Source: JAGWRA01 sp035534615
GTDB lineage: Bacteria > Acidobacteriota > Vicinamibacteria > Vicinamibacterales > CAVVIG01
Reading direction: 5' to 3'
Assembly: GCA_035534615.1 (NCBI GenBank)
Contig: DATLRO010000078.1
Span: forward strand, 1 to 27,934
Length of the DNA: 27,934 bases
The position numbers were made by a program, and so were the translations under genes. Shown here piece after piece: positions 1 to 8,142 of this stretch (position 1 is its first letter; every line of letters starts with the position of its first letter). A model generated the notes under the pieces. It did not search any database. It saw only the letters and a list, made by a program, of their open reading frames with translations, and had not been told where the DNA came from.

Positions 1-1165
1 GCCGGCAGGTCGCGATCGACGGCATCAGCACGTCGGACGTCTTCGTGCTGGTCGTGGCCGCGTGACAGACCGTGCAGGTCGTGAGCCGGTGCGCGCGGTG
101 GTCGAACCGGGCGTCCGGCATCCAGACGGCCGGCATGCCGGTCGGAATCTCCTGCGGGAGGGCGCCCGGCGCCGACGCGCGCGTGAAGTCGTGGCACTCG
201 CCGCACGTCGTGCTCCACAGATACTGCTCATCACGCGTCGTCCGGCGCGCCACCCATTCGGCGGCCGTCCGGGGCGGCGCCATGCGCGGCTCGGGCGGGA
301 AGTTCACCGGAATGCGTCCGCGCACGGGATCGGGCCTGCCGATCTGGTCCGGATGCGCGGCAATGAACGCCTGCAGTGACTGGACGACGACGGCGTGCAC
401 GACCGCCGTCCGGTCGTGCGGCACCTCGCGGTCGATCCGCGGATCGAAGAACAGGGGATGGCACGAGGCGCAGTCCCTCGCGTAGCTGACCGGCGCCATG
501 CGGCCGCCGGCCGCCCCGAGCGGCGATGCGTCCGGCGGGCCAGGCGCGATCGTCCGGTGGCACGTCGTGCACTGGAGTGTCGTCGGGCCGTTCGGGCCGC
601 GCAGGCCGGCCTTCATGTGCGCGGCATGGTTGAAGCGCAGCACGGTGGGATCGCGGTAGCCCGACCGCAGCACGGCGAATTCAGGATGGCCGCTGGCGAA
701 GCTGCCGACCGTCCGCAGCACGGTGGCCCTGCCGGTGGTCGTCTGCAGGTGGAGATGGCACTGCTCGCAGTACTCGTCGGCCACGGCCGACAGGCGGACG
801 GCGCCGCGGTGCTCCTGGTGGCAGGTGGCGCAGGCCGGCGTGAACGTCTGGTCCGCGTGGTGCGCGGGCGCGTCGTGGCACGTGAGGCAGGAGTGGTCGG
901 ACACCTGCATCCGGAACGCGCCCGCCCGGACGGTGTGGCACCGTTCGCACTTCCGGCCGAAGACCCGGTGCGCCGGCGACAGCGGTCCGCTGCTGTACGG
1001 CGCCCTCGACCCGGTGGCGGCCATGCCGGCGATCCAGAGGAGACCGACGGCCGGCGCCGCAATCGACAGCAGCAGCCGCCACCGCCGGAACGGGTGCGGC
1101 CGTTTGAAGTACTCCATGTCGATGCGCCTGGCGCGCGCTTTGGCTGTGCGGATGCGGCCGGCCAC
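1..1165 (-). CDS. Membrane-anchored multihaem c-type cytochrome (3' end cut by window)
   Basis: The frame stays open from a GTG at 1165 to the window edge (388 codons), so the C-terminus is missing. Residues 30-51 form one hydrophobic segment after an Arg/Lys-rich start, giving an uncleaved signal-anchor. Complete CxxCH haem motifs begin at residues 73, 93, 112, 133, 199, 232, 321 and 364, and a further Cys at 387 looks like the start of a ninth. The protein should therefore be a periplasmic electron carrier with 8 or more haems, broadly of the cytochrome c3/NapC-NrfB kind. The GTG lies one base after the stop of the cytochrome b gene. The alternative ATG at residue 17 would cut into the basic leader. 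It is the last visible gene of the NuoEF/Fe-S/cytochrome b operon and is its likely periplasmic outlet. Haem binding is certain from the motifs; the terminal acceptor is unknown. Confidence 0.9.
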   Translation of the reverse strand, partial: MAGRIRTAKARARRIDMEYFKRPHPFRRWRLLLSIAAPAVGLLWIAGMAATGSRAPYSSGPLSPAHRVFGRKCERCHTVRAGAFRMQVSDHSCLTCHDAPAHHADQTFTPACATCHQEHRGAVRLSAVADEYCEQCHLHLQTTTGRATVLRTVGSFASGHPEFAVLRSGYRDPTVLRFNHAAHMKAGLRGPNGPTTLQCTTCHRTIAPGPPDASPLGAAGGRMAPVSYARDCASCHPLFFDPRIDREVPHDRTAVVHAVVVQSLQAFIAAHPDQIGRPDPVRGRIPVNFPPEPRMAPPRTAAEWVARRTTRDEQYLWSTTCGECHDFTRASAPGALPQEIPTGMPAVWMPDARFDHRAHRLTTCTVCHAATTSTKTSDVLMPSIATCR

Positions 1166-1166
1166 G

Positions 1167-2018
1167 TCAGTACCTCAGCGCCATGACGATGTGAATGACG
1201 GCCAGGGCGAGCAGCGCGAACGACAGCGGGACGTGGACCAGCAGCCACCCGTGCAGCACGCGGTGCAGCCGCTGCTCGCGCGAGAGCTGGCGCTCCTCCG
1301 CGCACAGGTTCTCGAGGTCGGCAATGGCCTGGTGGAACGTCTCCGGCAGGACGGTCCGGAGCCGGCCGGTCGCCTGCGCACCGTACGCGGGATCGGCGAG
1401 GCGATGCGGCGCATCGGGCGACTCGAGGAAGGGACGCATCTCGTTCAGGTAGAAATCGCGCAGCGGCGCCGCCGGGTCGGCGTCGATCCGGACGATGGTG
1501 GCGAGGTCGCCGGAGATGGCGCCGCAGGCGGCCGCGACGACGCCGTCGGCCTCGGAGACGAGCTGGGCGCGGACGTGCGGAATCTGCTCGTAAATCGTCT
1601 CCATCGGCAGGCGGTCGAGCATCACCCGTGGCAGCACGTGCTGCAGGGCGGCGCCCACGAGTCCGCTCGCGACGACGATGATGAGCAGCCACATGAGCGC
1701 GCGCGTCAGCGGGCCGCCGAACGCGAAGCCGGCGTGGAAGAAGATGAGGGGCAGGCTGAGGAGGCCGAGCCAGAGATGGCCGCGCATCCAGCTCTGCGCG
1801 CGGCCGATGCGCCAGATCGGGACCTTCCTGCGTGCCGCGAGCAGACCGGCGAACACCATCAGCGCAAAGCCTGCGACGCCGAACGTCAGGCCGAGGGCGG
1901 ACCCCCCGCTCCATGGCCCGACCGTCCCGGCTGCGCCGACGGCGTACACGAGCGCCGCGGCGACGAACGCCGCCGCGCTGCCGAGGGCCCACCGGCGATG
2001 CGTGCCATCGATGCGCAC
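1167..2018 (-). CDS. Five-helix b-type cytochrome, membrane subunit
   Basis: This 283-residue integral membrane protein has hydrophobic segments near residues 11-30, 39-61, 81-100, 104-126 and 257-280. Histidines sit inside or at the ends of the helices (H81, H95, H127, H256, H262, H276), the pattern expected for two b haems between paired helices. A soluble domain of about 125 residues (130-255) separates helices 4 and 5. The start is a GTG two bases after the TAG of the iron-sulfur gene; the frame is open further upstream, but only through that gene. Between a DmsB-like iron-sulfur protein and a multihaem cytochrome c, it most likely carries electrons across the membrane and may exchange them with quinone. 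I see no match to NarI, FdoI or NrfD beyond the general plan, so the family assignment is by architecture only. Confidence 0.8.
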   Translation of the reverse strand: MRIDGTHRRWALGSAAAFVAAALVYAVGAAGTVGPWSGGSALGLTFGVAGFALMVFAGLLAARRKVPIWRIGRAQSWMRGHLWLGLLSLPLIFFHAGFAFGGPLTRALMWLLIIVVASGLVGAALQHVLPRVMLDRLPMETIYEQIPHVRAQLVSEADGVVAAACGAISGDLATIVRIDADPAAPLRDFYLNEMRPFLESPDAPHRLADPAYGAQATGRLRTVLPETFHQAIADLENLCAEERQLSREQRLHRVLHGWLLVHVPLSFALLALAVIHIVMALRY

Positions 2019-2020
2019 GA

Positions 2021-4192
2021 CTACCCGCCCGTCCCGGCGCGGCCGGCGGTCCCGGGGACGGCGAGGCCGAGCCGGGAGCCGAAGAAGGTGAGCGGTTCGA
2101 CGCGGTGCGCGGCGTCGTGGGGACAGGCGTAGACGCAGCTCGGCTCGGCCTGGTCCATGCAGAGGTCGCAGCCCGTGGCCTTCTTCCGGGTCGTGGCGAT
2201 CGTCCGCCCGTGGTGATCCGGGTCGGCCTCTTTCACCGCGAACGAATGCAGCGAGATGTTGCCGTAGGGGCAGTTGCTGGCGCAGAGGCCGCACCCGACG
2301 CACCAATCCTCGATGATGACCTCGAGCGAGTTCCGGCGCCGGATCGATCCGACCGGACAGCCGACCATGCAGAGCGGGTCGCGGCACTGGCGGCACGAGG
2401 TGGCGACGAGGTACTTGTCGAAGCGGAGCCCCTCGCGGACGAGGCGGGTCACGCCGTCGTGGGCGTCGGCGCACGCGCGGACGCACTGGTCGCACCGCGT
2501 GCAGCGCTCGAGGTCGAGCACCAGCAGGCTCTGGGCCTCCATCAGTCCCTGCGCGAGGAAGTCGCCGACGACGACGGCGTCGGTGGCCGCGGCGCGGGCG
2601 CGATTCTGTTCCCGCCGTTCGACGGCGACGCGTTCGAGTTCGGCCCGCACGCCGGGGAAGTGCTCCACCATGGCGCCGAACTCCTCGCCGCCGATGCGCA
2701 CGACCTCGACGTGATCGAGCGCGGTGCAGGTGGCTGTGCGTACGCCGCCGCCGAGCAGCCCGATCTCGCCGAAATAGCCGCCGCGGGGGATGTACGCCAG
2801 GACGAGGTCGCCGCCGGGGTGGGCCTCGGACACCTTCACGAAGCCGAGCCGAACCAGATAGAAGGCATCGGCCGCCTCGCCCTGGCGGCAGATCACCTGG
2901 CCGGGCGAGAAGCGCACGAGCTCCACGCGATCCCGCAGGTAATCGACGAAGTCGCGGGGCAGGCCGGCGAGCACGGGGACGCTGCGCAGGTGGTTCTCGA
3001 GCGCCCGCTGCCGGTAGGTCTCCTCGAGCCGCGCGCGGAACGTCTTGTTCTTCTGCAGGACGTCGAGCACGTTGCGCAGCATTTCGAGCATCGTGCCGTC
3101 GGTCGCCGCGCGCACGGTCGCCGAGCGCGGGTGGTAGCTCATGCACGTCATCTCGCCGAACAGATCGCCCGGTCCGAGCTGCGCGATCGGATCGTCGTAC
3201 GGCAGATCGACCGGTGCGTCGATCGGGATCCAGCGCCGCGCGTCCTCCCCGGCGCGCACGTCCTCGCTTCGGCCCGCGAGCCGGCTGCGGATGCGGCTGA
3301 ACCAGCCGTCCGACGCGCCCTGCTGCTGCACGTGCTTGATGGGCGTCGAGATGAACACGTCCACCGTGCCGTCGAGGATGTAGAAGGCGGTCGAGCCGTA
3401 CTCGCCCTCGCGACAGACGATGTCGCCCGCCTTGTAGTGCCGCTTGACGACGGCCGTCTGGTTCAGCGAGAGGAAGGTGCCGGAGACTCCCTTGAAGACC
3501 GGCAGGTCGAGCAGTTCCTCCACCTCGACGCGGTCGCCGCCGCCCAGCTCGGTGGCGACGATCCGCTTGTTCGTGAGTGCGCCGGTCGGACATGACACCA
3601 TGCACTCGCCGCAGGAGACGCAGGTCGACGCCCCCATCGGATCGCCCAGGTCGAACGCCACCCCCGTGGCGCCGCCCTTGCCGGTCCGGCCGATCACCAT
3701 GTTCTTCTTCACCTCGTCGCAGCCGCGGACGCACCGGTCGCACAGGATGCAGGCCTCGTGGTCGACGGCGATGGCGAGCGACGAGTCGTCCCGGCCCCGC
3801 GGCGAGAGCCGACGCGGAAACCGCGGCTCGGCGACGCCGAGGGAGGCGGCCAGCGTCTCGAGCTCGCAGTCGCCGCTCTGCTGCTGGCGCAGGCAGGGAG
3901 ACGGATGGTCCGACATCAGCAGCTCCACGAGCGTCGCGCGGGCCCGCTGCACCCCGTCGCCGCCGGTCTTCACCGTCATGCCCTCGTCGCATTCGCGGAT
4001 GCAGGCCGCGGCATAGACGCGGGCGCTGACGTCGACGACGCACACGCGACAGACGCCGACGGGGGTCTGGTTCTGCTGGTGGCACAGGGTCGGAATGGGG
4101 ATGCCGTGCAGCCGGGCCGCATCGAAGATCGTGGTGCCGCGAGGGACGGCCACCTCGCGCCCGTCGATCGTCAGCGTCACGACCTCGCTCAC
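2021..4192 (-). CDS. Multi-cluster Fe-S electron transfer protein with two cNMP-binding-type domains
   Basis: The protein has 723 residues. The order is: a NuoG/plant-type [2Fe-2S] domain (1-80; C37, C48, C51, C64); a NuoG-like His-Cys segment (H96, C100, C109) lacking one expected Cys; two 4Fe-4S motifs (C148/151/154/158 and C191/194/197/201); a cyclic-nucleotide-binding-type beta-roll (about 230-385) with an insertion near 284-335; a second beta-roll (about 405-520); and a DmsB-like region with four Cys groups (C564-574, C600-612, C631-641, C675-690). Both beta-rolls keep an FGE motif followed by Arg-Ser/Thr-Ala, the phosphate-cassette signature. It probably carries electrons from NuoEF to the cytochrome b, with the beta-rolls as a regulatory or structural insert. 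The GTG start overlaps the NuoEF stop as GTGA. No molybdopterin domain follows, unlike true NuoG or formate dehydrogenase. Whether a nucleotide binds is inference. Confidence 0.9.
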   Translation of the reverse strand: MSEVVTLTIDGREVAVPRGTTIFDAARLHGIPIPTLCHQQNQTPVGVCRVCVVDVSARVYAAACIRECDEGMTVKTGGDGVQRARATLVELLMSDHPSPCLRQQQSGDCELETLAASLGVAEPRFPRRLSPRGRDDSSLAIAVDHEACILCDRCVRGCDEVKKNMVIGRTGKGGATGVAFDLGDPMGASTCVSCGECMVSCPTGALTNKRIVATELGGGDRVEVEELLDLPVFKGVSGTFLSLNQTAVVKRHYKAGDIVCREGEYGSTAFYILDGTVDVFISTPIKHVQQQGASDGWFSRIRSRLAGRSEDVRAGEDARRWIPIDAPVDLPYDDPIAQLGPGDLFGEMTCMSYHPRSATVRAATDGTMLEMLRNVLDVLQKNKTFRARLEETYRQRALENHLRSVPVLAGLPRDFVDYLRDRVELVRFSPGQVICRQGEAADAFYLVRLGFVKVSEAHPGGDLVLAYIPRGGYFGEIGLLGGGVRTATCTALDHVEVVRIGGEEFGAMVEHFPGVRAELERVAVERREQNRARAAATDAVVVGDFLAQGLMEAQSLLVLDLERCTRCDQCVRACADAHDGVTRLVREGLRFDKYLVATSCRQCRDPLCMVGCPVGSIRRRNSLEVIIEDWCVGCGLCASNCPYGNISLHSFAVKEADPDHHGRTIATTRKKATGCDLCMDQAEPSCVYACPHDAAHRVEPLTFFGSRLGLAVPGTAGRAGTGG

Positions 4193-5898
4193 GCCGTCAC
4201 CTCCGGCGCGAAGCAGACGCCGGCGGCGCAGCGCCGCGAGGTCAGGTGGGCCTCGACCTCGTCGCGGAAGTGCGCCAGCACCGACGCGATCGGCACCGGC
4301 ACGACCTGTCCGAGGCCGCAGATCGAGGTCAGCCTCAGCGCCTGCGAAAGCTCCTCCACCAGCTCGTGGTCGGCCGGCCCGCGCTCGCCGTGCGTCCACG
4401 CCGTCAGCAGGTCGGTCAGCGCGGACGACCCGACGCGGCACGGCACGCACTTTCCGCACGACTCGTTGCGGAAGAACCGGACGGCGTTCAGCGCCATGTC
4501 GAGCATGCAGGCCCGCTCGTCGCACACCACGACGGCCCCCGACCCGACCGTCGACCCGGCATCGCGCATCGCGTTCCAGTCGATCGGCAGATCGAGCATC
4601 GAGGCCGGCAGGTAGCCGCCCGCGGGGCCAGACGGCGCGAACGCCTTGACGGTGCGTCCCGGGTGCGGACCGCCGGCATACTCCTCCAGGAGCCGCCGGT
4701 ACGTGATGCCCATCGGGATCTCGAACACGCCGGGCGTCCGCACGTGTCCGCTGACGCCGATGAACTTGGACCCGGCCGATCCGTTGGTCCCCTGCGCCGG
4801 GTACCAGTCCCGGCGGTGCGCCAGGATCGCCGTCGCGAAGGCGAACGTCTCGACGTTGTTGATGACCGTCGGCCGCTGCCACAGCCCCTGCAGGGCGGGA
4901 AACGGCGGCTTGTTGCGCGGCTCGGCCCGCCGGCCCTCGAGGGCCTCGAGCAGCGCGCTCTCCTCGCCGCAGATGTAGCCGCCCGGGCTGACGAACACCT
5001 CGAGATCGAAGTCGCGGTCGGAGCCGAGAATCCCCGTGCCCAGCAGGTGCTGCCGGTACGCCTCGCGGATCTCGGCGGCGACGGCGCGCTCCTGTTCCGG
5101 ATACTCGTGGCGGATGTAGAAGATGCCGTGCGTGGCGCCGGTGACCAGACCGGCCACGATCATGCCTTCCACGACCAGGTGCGGCGCGTGCCGCAGGAGG
5201 TACCGGTCCTTGATCGTCCCCGGCTCGCTCTCGTCCGCGTTGCAGACGATGTACTTCCGGTCGCCGGGCGCCTTGCGGACCGTCTCCCATTTCAGGCCGG
5301 TCGGAAACCCTGCGCCTCCCAGGCCGCGCAGGCCGCTTTCCTTCAAGGCCGCGATGACACCGTCGTCGTCCCGCGTGGCGACCAGCCGGCGGACGACGCC
5401 GTAGCGGTCGCCGTCGCCGTAGGGATCGATGCCGACGCGGACGGTCGGTCCGGCCGGGCGGGGCGCGGGCGTGCGGCCTTCGATCGCCTCCTCCACGAGC
5501 CGCGCCGCCTCGTCGGCCGACACGCGGTCCAGAATGACGTCGTTGATCGCGATCGCCGGCGCGCCGTCGCAGCGGCCCAGGCACGACACCGGGCAGATGT
5601 GCACCTGGCCCGGCCCCGCCGCCGCGAAGCGCGCGTCCAGCGACTGGCGCAGGCGCGAGCCGCCATTCAGGTGACAGCTCATGTCGCAGCACACGCGGAC
5701 TTCGGCGCGCGCCGGCGGTGTCAGGAAGAAGTGCGGATAGAAGCTCGCGACGCTGTGCAGCTGGTAGAGCGGCAGGCCCAGGCGAGCCGCGAGCGCGCGC
5801 AGTTCGTCGGCCGGCAGGTACCGGTGCCGGTCCTGCACGGCACGCAGCTCGTCGAAGATGGACGAGGACACGGCTGAAGCCGGCGCGGCGGCATCCAT
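4189..5898 (-). CDS. NuoE-NuoF fusion, NADH-oxidising flavoprotein
   Basis: This 569-residue fusion joins a NuoE-like thioredoxin-fold [2Fe-2S] domain to a NuoF-like NADH/FMN subunit. The NuoE part (about 10-140) has C70-x4-C75 and C106-x3-C110. The NuoF part has the glycine-rich nucleotide loop at 192-204 (GLGGAGFPTGLKW), the ESEPGT segment (223-228), GGYICGEESALLEALEG (306-322), and the 4Fe-4S ligands C481, C484, C487 and C527. All catalytic landmarks are present, so it should oxidise NAD(P)H (or reduce NAD) through FMN and pass electrons to the adjoining iron-sulfur protein. Similar fusions occur in NAD-linked hydrogenases and formate dehydrogenases, but neither catalytic subunit is visible here. 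ATG 5898 opens the operon; the NuoE domain begins soon after it. Calling it complex I would be wrong because no membrane Nuo genes are nearby. Confidence 0.93.
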   Translation of the reverse strand: MDAAAPASAVSSSIFDELRAVQDRHRYLPADELRALAARLGLPLYQLHSVASFYPHFFLTPPARAEVRVCCDMSCHLNGGSRLRQSLDARFAAAGPGQVHICPVSCLGRCDGAPAIAINDVILDRVSADEAARLVEEAIEGRTPAPRPAGPTVRVGIDPYGDGDRYGVVRRLVATRDDDGVIAALKESGLRGLGGAGFPTGLKWETVRKAPGDRKYIVCNADESEPGTIKDRYLLRHAPHLVVEGMIVAGLVTGATHGIFYIRHEYPEQERAVAAEIREAYRQHLLGTGILGSDRDFDLEVFVSPGGYICGEESALLEALEGRRAEPRNKPPFPALQGLWQRPTVINNVETFAFATAILAHRRDWYPAQGTNGSAGSKFIGVSGHVRTPGVFEIPMGITYRRLLEEYAGGPHPGRTVKAFAPSGPAGGYLPASMLDLPIDWNAMRDAGSTVGSGAVVVCDERACMLDMALNAVRFFRNESCGKCVPCRVGSSALTDLLTAWTHGERGPADHELVEELSQALRLTSICGLGQVVPVPIASVLAHFRDEVEAHLTSRRCAAGVCFAPEVTA

Positions 5899-6019
5899 AA
5901 TTGTAATCGGTGTGGTGTGGTGTTTCGGCCGGCGCCACTATAGCCGACACTCCGCGAGGTGTCCATCACGCAAAAGGATCTTGCGCGCGTGCGGCAGCTC
6001 ACGCTATAAGCGGGCTGCC
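5899..6019. promoter_or_regulatory. Divergent intergenic region between the NuoEF operon and a cytochrome gene
   Basis: This 121 bp gap is the only space between two divergently transcribed redox units, so it must carry promoters for both. Candidate elements are TATAGC at 5939-5944 on the plus strand and TACAAT (5905-5900, reading leftwards) on the minus strand. Neither has a convincing -35 box, and the minus-strand box is too close to the ATG at 5898 for a normal leader. A GTGTG-rich stretch at 5909-5923 could be an operator. The region is AT-richer than its surroundings. Exact sites are not resolved. Confidence 0.4.
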
Positions 6020-7414
6020 ATGCCCGCGCCTCGCGTGACGCCGATCGCGCTCGTCGCTTTCGTGACCCTCGCCGCCGCGGCGGTCTCCGGCGGCGCATCC
6101 GCCGGGATGCGGCCGGCCGCATCACCCGCCTCGAAGGGGAGCTACACGGGGCCCGGATCCTGCGCCGCCTCGAGCTGTCACGGCAGCGTGCGTCCCGTTC
6201 CCGGCAGCCGCATCCTGCAGACGGAATACACCACCTGGATCCTGCAGGACAAGCACGCGAAGGCCGCGGAGGTGCTGAGCGACGCGCTCTCGGTGCGCAT
6301 CGCGAAGATCCTCGGCCTGCCGCGGGCCGATACCGCGCCGAGATGTCTCGCCTGCCACGCGCTCGACGTGCCCGAGTCCGAGCAGGGCCGGTCCTACGAG
6401 GCCGAGGGCGTGAGCTGCGAGGCGTGCCACGGCCCCGCGAGCGGCTGGCTGGGGCCGCACACGACGCGGGGCTGGACGTACGCCCAGTCGCTGGCGGCCG
6501 GCATGTACGACACCAGGAACCTCGTCAAACGCGCGGAGCTGTGCGCCTCGTGTCACATCGGCACGGCCGGGAAATCGGTCGATCACGAGATGATTGCCGC
6601 CGGCCATCCGGATCTCGTGTTCGACCTGGCGGCGTTCAGCGCGGCGATGCCGCGGCACTGGCAGGCGCCGGCCGACGATCCCTGGCACACCATCCGCACC
6701 TGGCGCACCGGGCAGATCGTGCAGCTGCGCGAAGGGCTGGCGCGGCTCGCGCGGCGGGCGAAGGGGCCCGTGTGGCCCGAGTACTCCGAGTTCGACTGTT
6801 TCAGCTGCCATCACAGCCTCACGCGCCCCGAGGACAGCTGGCGCCAGGCGCTCGGTTACGCTAACCGTCGTCCGGGCAACCCGCCGTGGAACCACTCGCG
6901 CGTGGCCGTGGCGCGGATCGTGGCCCGCTTTCTCGATCCGGAGGCGGCCGCCCGTCTCGATGCCGGGCTCGCGACGCTGTCCGCCGAGGTCTCGAAGCTG
7001 CAGCCCGATCGCGCCAGGATTGCGACGCTGGCCACCGGCCTGGAGCCGACACTCGATACCCTCGCCAGCCGCGCGGCGGCGGCGACGGCGGACCGGGAAT
7101 CGACCGTACGTATGGTGCGGGCGATTGCCGGTGACGCCGATCGGATCTCGAACGAAGGCGAGCGATCGGCCGAACAGGCGGCGATGTCGCTCGAGACGCT
7201 GCTCGACGTGTACGTGCAGAACGTGAAGGGGGCCGACGGGGCAGCCGTCCGGAAGTCGCTCGATGCGCTGTTCCAGCAGCTCGAGAACCCTTCAGCCTAC
7301 GACCCGCGCCGTTTCGCCCCGCAGCTCCAGCGTATGGCCGACCTGGTCGGGGGCAGGCGATCGCCTTCGGCGGGCCACGGGCGGCAGCACGAGGGACACA
7401 CCAGTAAGAGATAG
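6020..7414 (+). CDS. Secreted pentahaem cytochrome c (cytochrome c554-like)
   Basis: The product has 464 residues with an N-terminal signal peptide (hydrophobic stretch about 8-28). ATG 6020 was chosen because the open frame upstream runs into the divergent promoter region and has no signal-peptide character. Five haem sites are visible: C48-x4-C53-H54 (CX4CH), C109xxC112H, C133xxC136H, C175xxC178H and C260xxC263H. Spare histidines (for example H146, H196, H213) could be distal ligands. The arrangement resembles the cytochrome c554 family of multihaem proteins. Residues 290-464 lack haem motifs and are Ala/Leu/Arg-rich, probably a helical bundle or coiled coil. It is likely periplasmic and may receive electrons from the divergent NADH-linked operon. 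Its partner and substrate are inferred; no peroxidase or nitrite reductase signature was recognised. Confidence 0.9.
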   Translation: MPAPRVTPIALVAFVTLAAAAVSGGASAGMRPAASPASKGSYTGPGSCAASSCHGSVRPVPGSRILQTEYTTWILQDKHAKAAEVLSDALSVRIAKILGLPRADTAPRCLACHALDVPESEQGRSYEAEGVSCEACHGPASGWLGPHTTRGWTYAQSLAAGMYDTRNLVKRAELCASCHIGTAGKSVDHEMIAAGHPDLVFDLAAFSAAMPRHWQAPADDPWHTIRTWRTGQIVQLREGLARLARRAKGPVWPEYSEFDCFSCHHSLTRPEDSWRQALGYANRRPGNPPWNHSRVAVARIVARFLDPEAAARLDAGLATLSAEVSKLQPDRARIATLATGLEPTLDTLASRAAAATADRESTVRMVRAIAGDADRISNEGERSAEQAAMSLETLLDVYVQNVKGADGAAVRKSLDALFQQLENPSAYDPRRFAPQLQRMADLVGGRRSPSAGHGRQHEGHTSKR

Positions 7415-7438
7415 CCGGACCGCCGTCGCGGGCGGGCG

Positions 7439-7457
7439 TGCGTGCAGGAAGCACGCA
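7439..7457 (+). terminator. Hairpin after the pentahaem cytochrome gene
   Basis: A perfect 7 bp inverted repeat (tgcgtgc / gcacgca) with a 5-base loop starts 25 bases after the stop codon. No T-run follows, so it is at best a weak or Rho-assisted terminator or an mRNA-stabilising stem. I recognise nothing else between 7415 and 7670. The Shine-Dalgarno of the next gene is GGAGG at 7671-7675. Confidence 0.25.
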
Positions 7458-7680
7458 GGCTCGGTGGTGAGCCGCGCTTCCTGCCGGCAGCGCAAGGCAT
7501 GCCGCGGCAAGCGCCGGCACTCGCAACTTGGACCGGCGCCGGCCCAAGCTCGCCGAGCGTTTCCATGATAGGGTAGACGTCGGTCGCCGGGGCCTGCGGC
7601 GGGCGCAAGACGACGCGCCTTTCTGGGTCGGCGACCCGCAAAGCGAACCTGGCGATTCCCGCAGCTCTCGGGAGGCTCCC

Positions 7681-8139
7681 ATGGCCAGCTTCACCCTCCG
7701 CATCAACGGCGTCTCGCACGACATCGACGTCGATCCGCGAACTCCGCTCCTCTGGGTCATCCGCGACGTGGTCGGGCTCACCGGCACCAAGTTCGGGTGC
7801 GGCATCTCCGAGTGCGGCGCCTGCACGGTCCACGTGAACGGTCAGTCCGTGCACTCGTGTCAGGTGCCGGTTTCCGTCGCGGCGACCGCCGAGATCACCA
7901 CCATCGAAGGGCTGTCCCCCGACGTCACCCATCCCCTCCAGAAGGCGTGGATCGCGGAGGAGGTCCCCCAGTGCGGGTACTGCCAGTCGGGGATGCTCAT
8001 GACGGCGGCCGCGCTCCTGGCGGCCCACCCGCACCCGACCGACTCGGACATAGACGAGGCCATGTCCGGCAACATCTGCCGGTGCGGCACCTACGACCGC
8101 ATTCGGCGGGCCATCCACCGCGCCGCGAAGGAGGGATGA
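7681..8139 (+). CDS. [2Fe-2S] subunit of a molybdenum hydroxylase
   Basis: The 152-residue protein has the standard two-cluster layout of the xanthine dehydrogenase/aldehyde oxidase small subunit. An N-terminal plant-type ferredoxin domain carries C40, C45, C48 and C60; a C-terminal helical domain carries C98, C101, C133 and C135. It moves electrons from the Mo centre of the large subunit to an external acceptor. Its length and lack of an FAD partner fit the two-subunit isoquinoline 1-oxidoreductase (IorA) type. The start is set by GGAGG five bases upstream of ATG 7681. The large subunit begins three bases after its stop, so the pair is co-transcribed. No Tat signal is present; it would travel with its partner. 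Confidence 0.95.
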   Translation: MASFTLRINGVSHDIDVDPRTPLLWVIRDVVGLTGTKFGCGISECGACTVHVNGQSVHSCQVPVSVAATAEITTIEGLSPDVTHPLQKAWIAEEVPQCGYCQSGMLMTAAALLAAHPHPTDSDIDEAMSGNICRCGTYDRIRRAIHRAAKEG

Positions 8140-8142
8140 GCC

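Noticed and set aside
1832..3595. A 587-codon plus-strand open frame opposite the iron-sulfur protein
   Set aside because: The minus strand has dozens of correctly spaced cluster cysteines. This frame has no motif and begins inside another gene.
4189..5898. Respiratory complex I
   Set aside because: No NuoA, B, C, D, H or J-N genes are present. The neighbours are cytochromes and a cNMP-domain ferredoxin.
5900..5905. TACAAT box as -10 of the NuoEF operon
   Set aside because: It ends only about two bases before the ATG at 5898 and has no -35 box. It would require initiation inside the coding sequence.
2021..5950. The possibility that the iron-sulfur gene and NuoEF form a single 1309-residue protein
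   Set aside because: The long frame is accidental. Upstream of 4192 its translation is Arg/Gly/Ala-rich noise, while NuoEF reads perfectly in another frame and stops at 4189 with a GTGA overlap.
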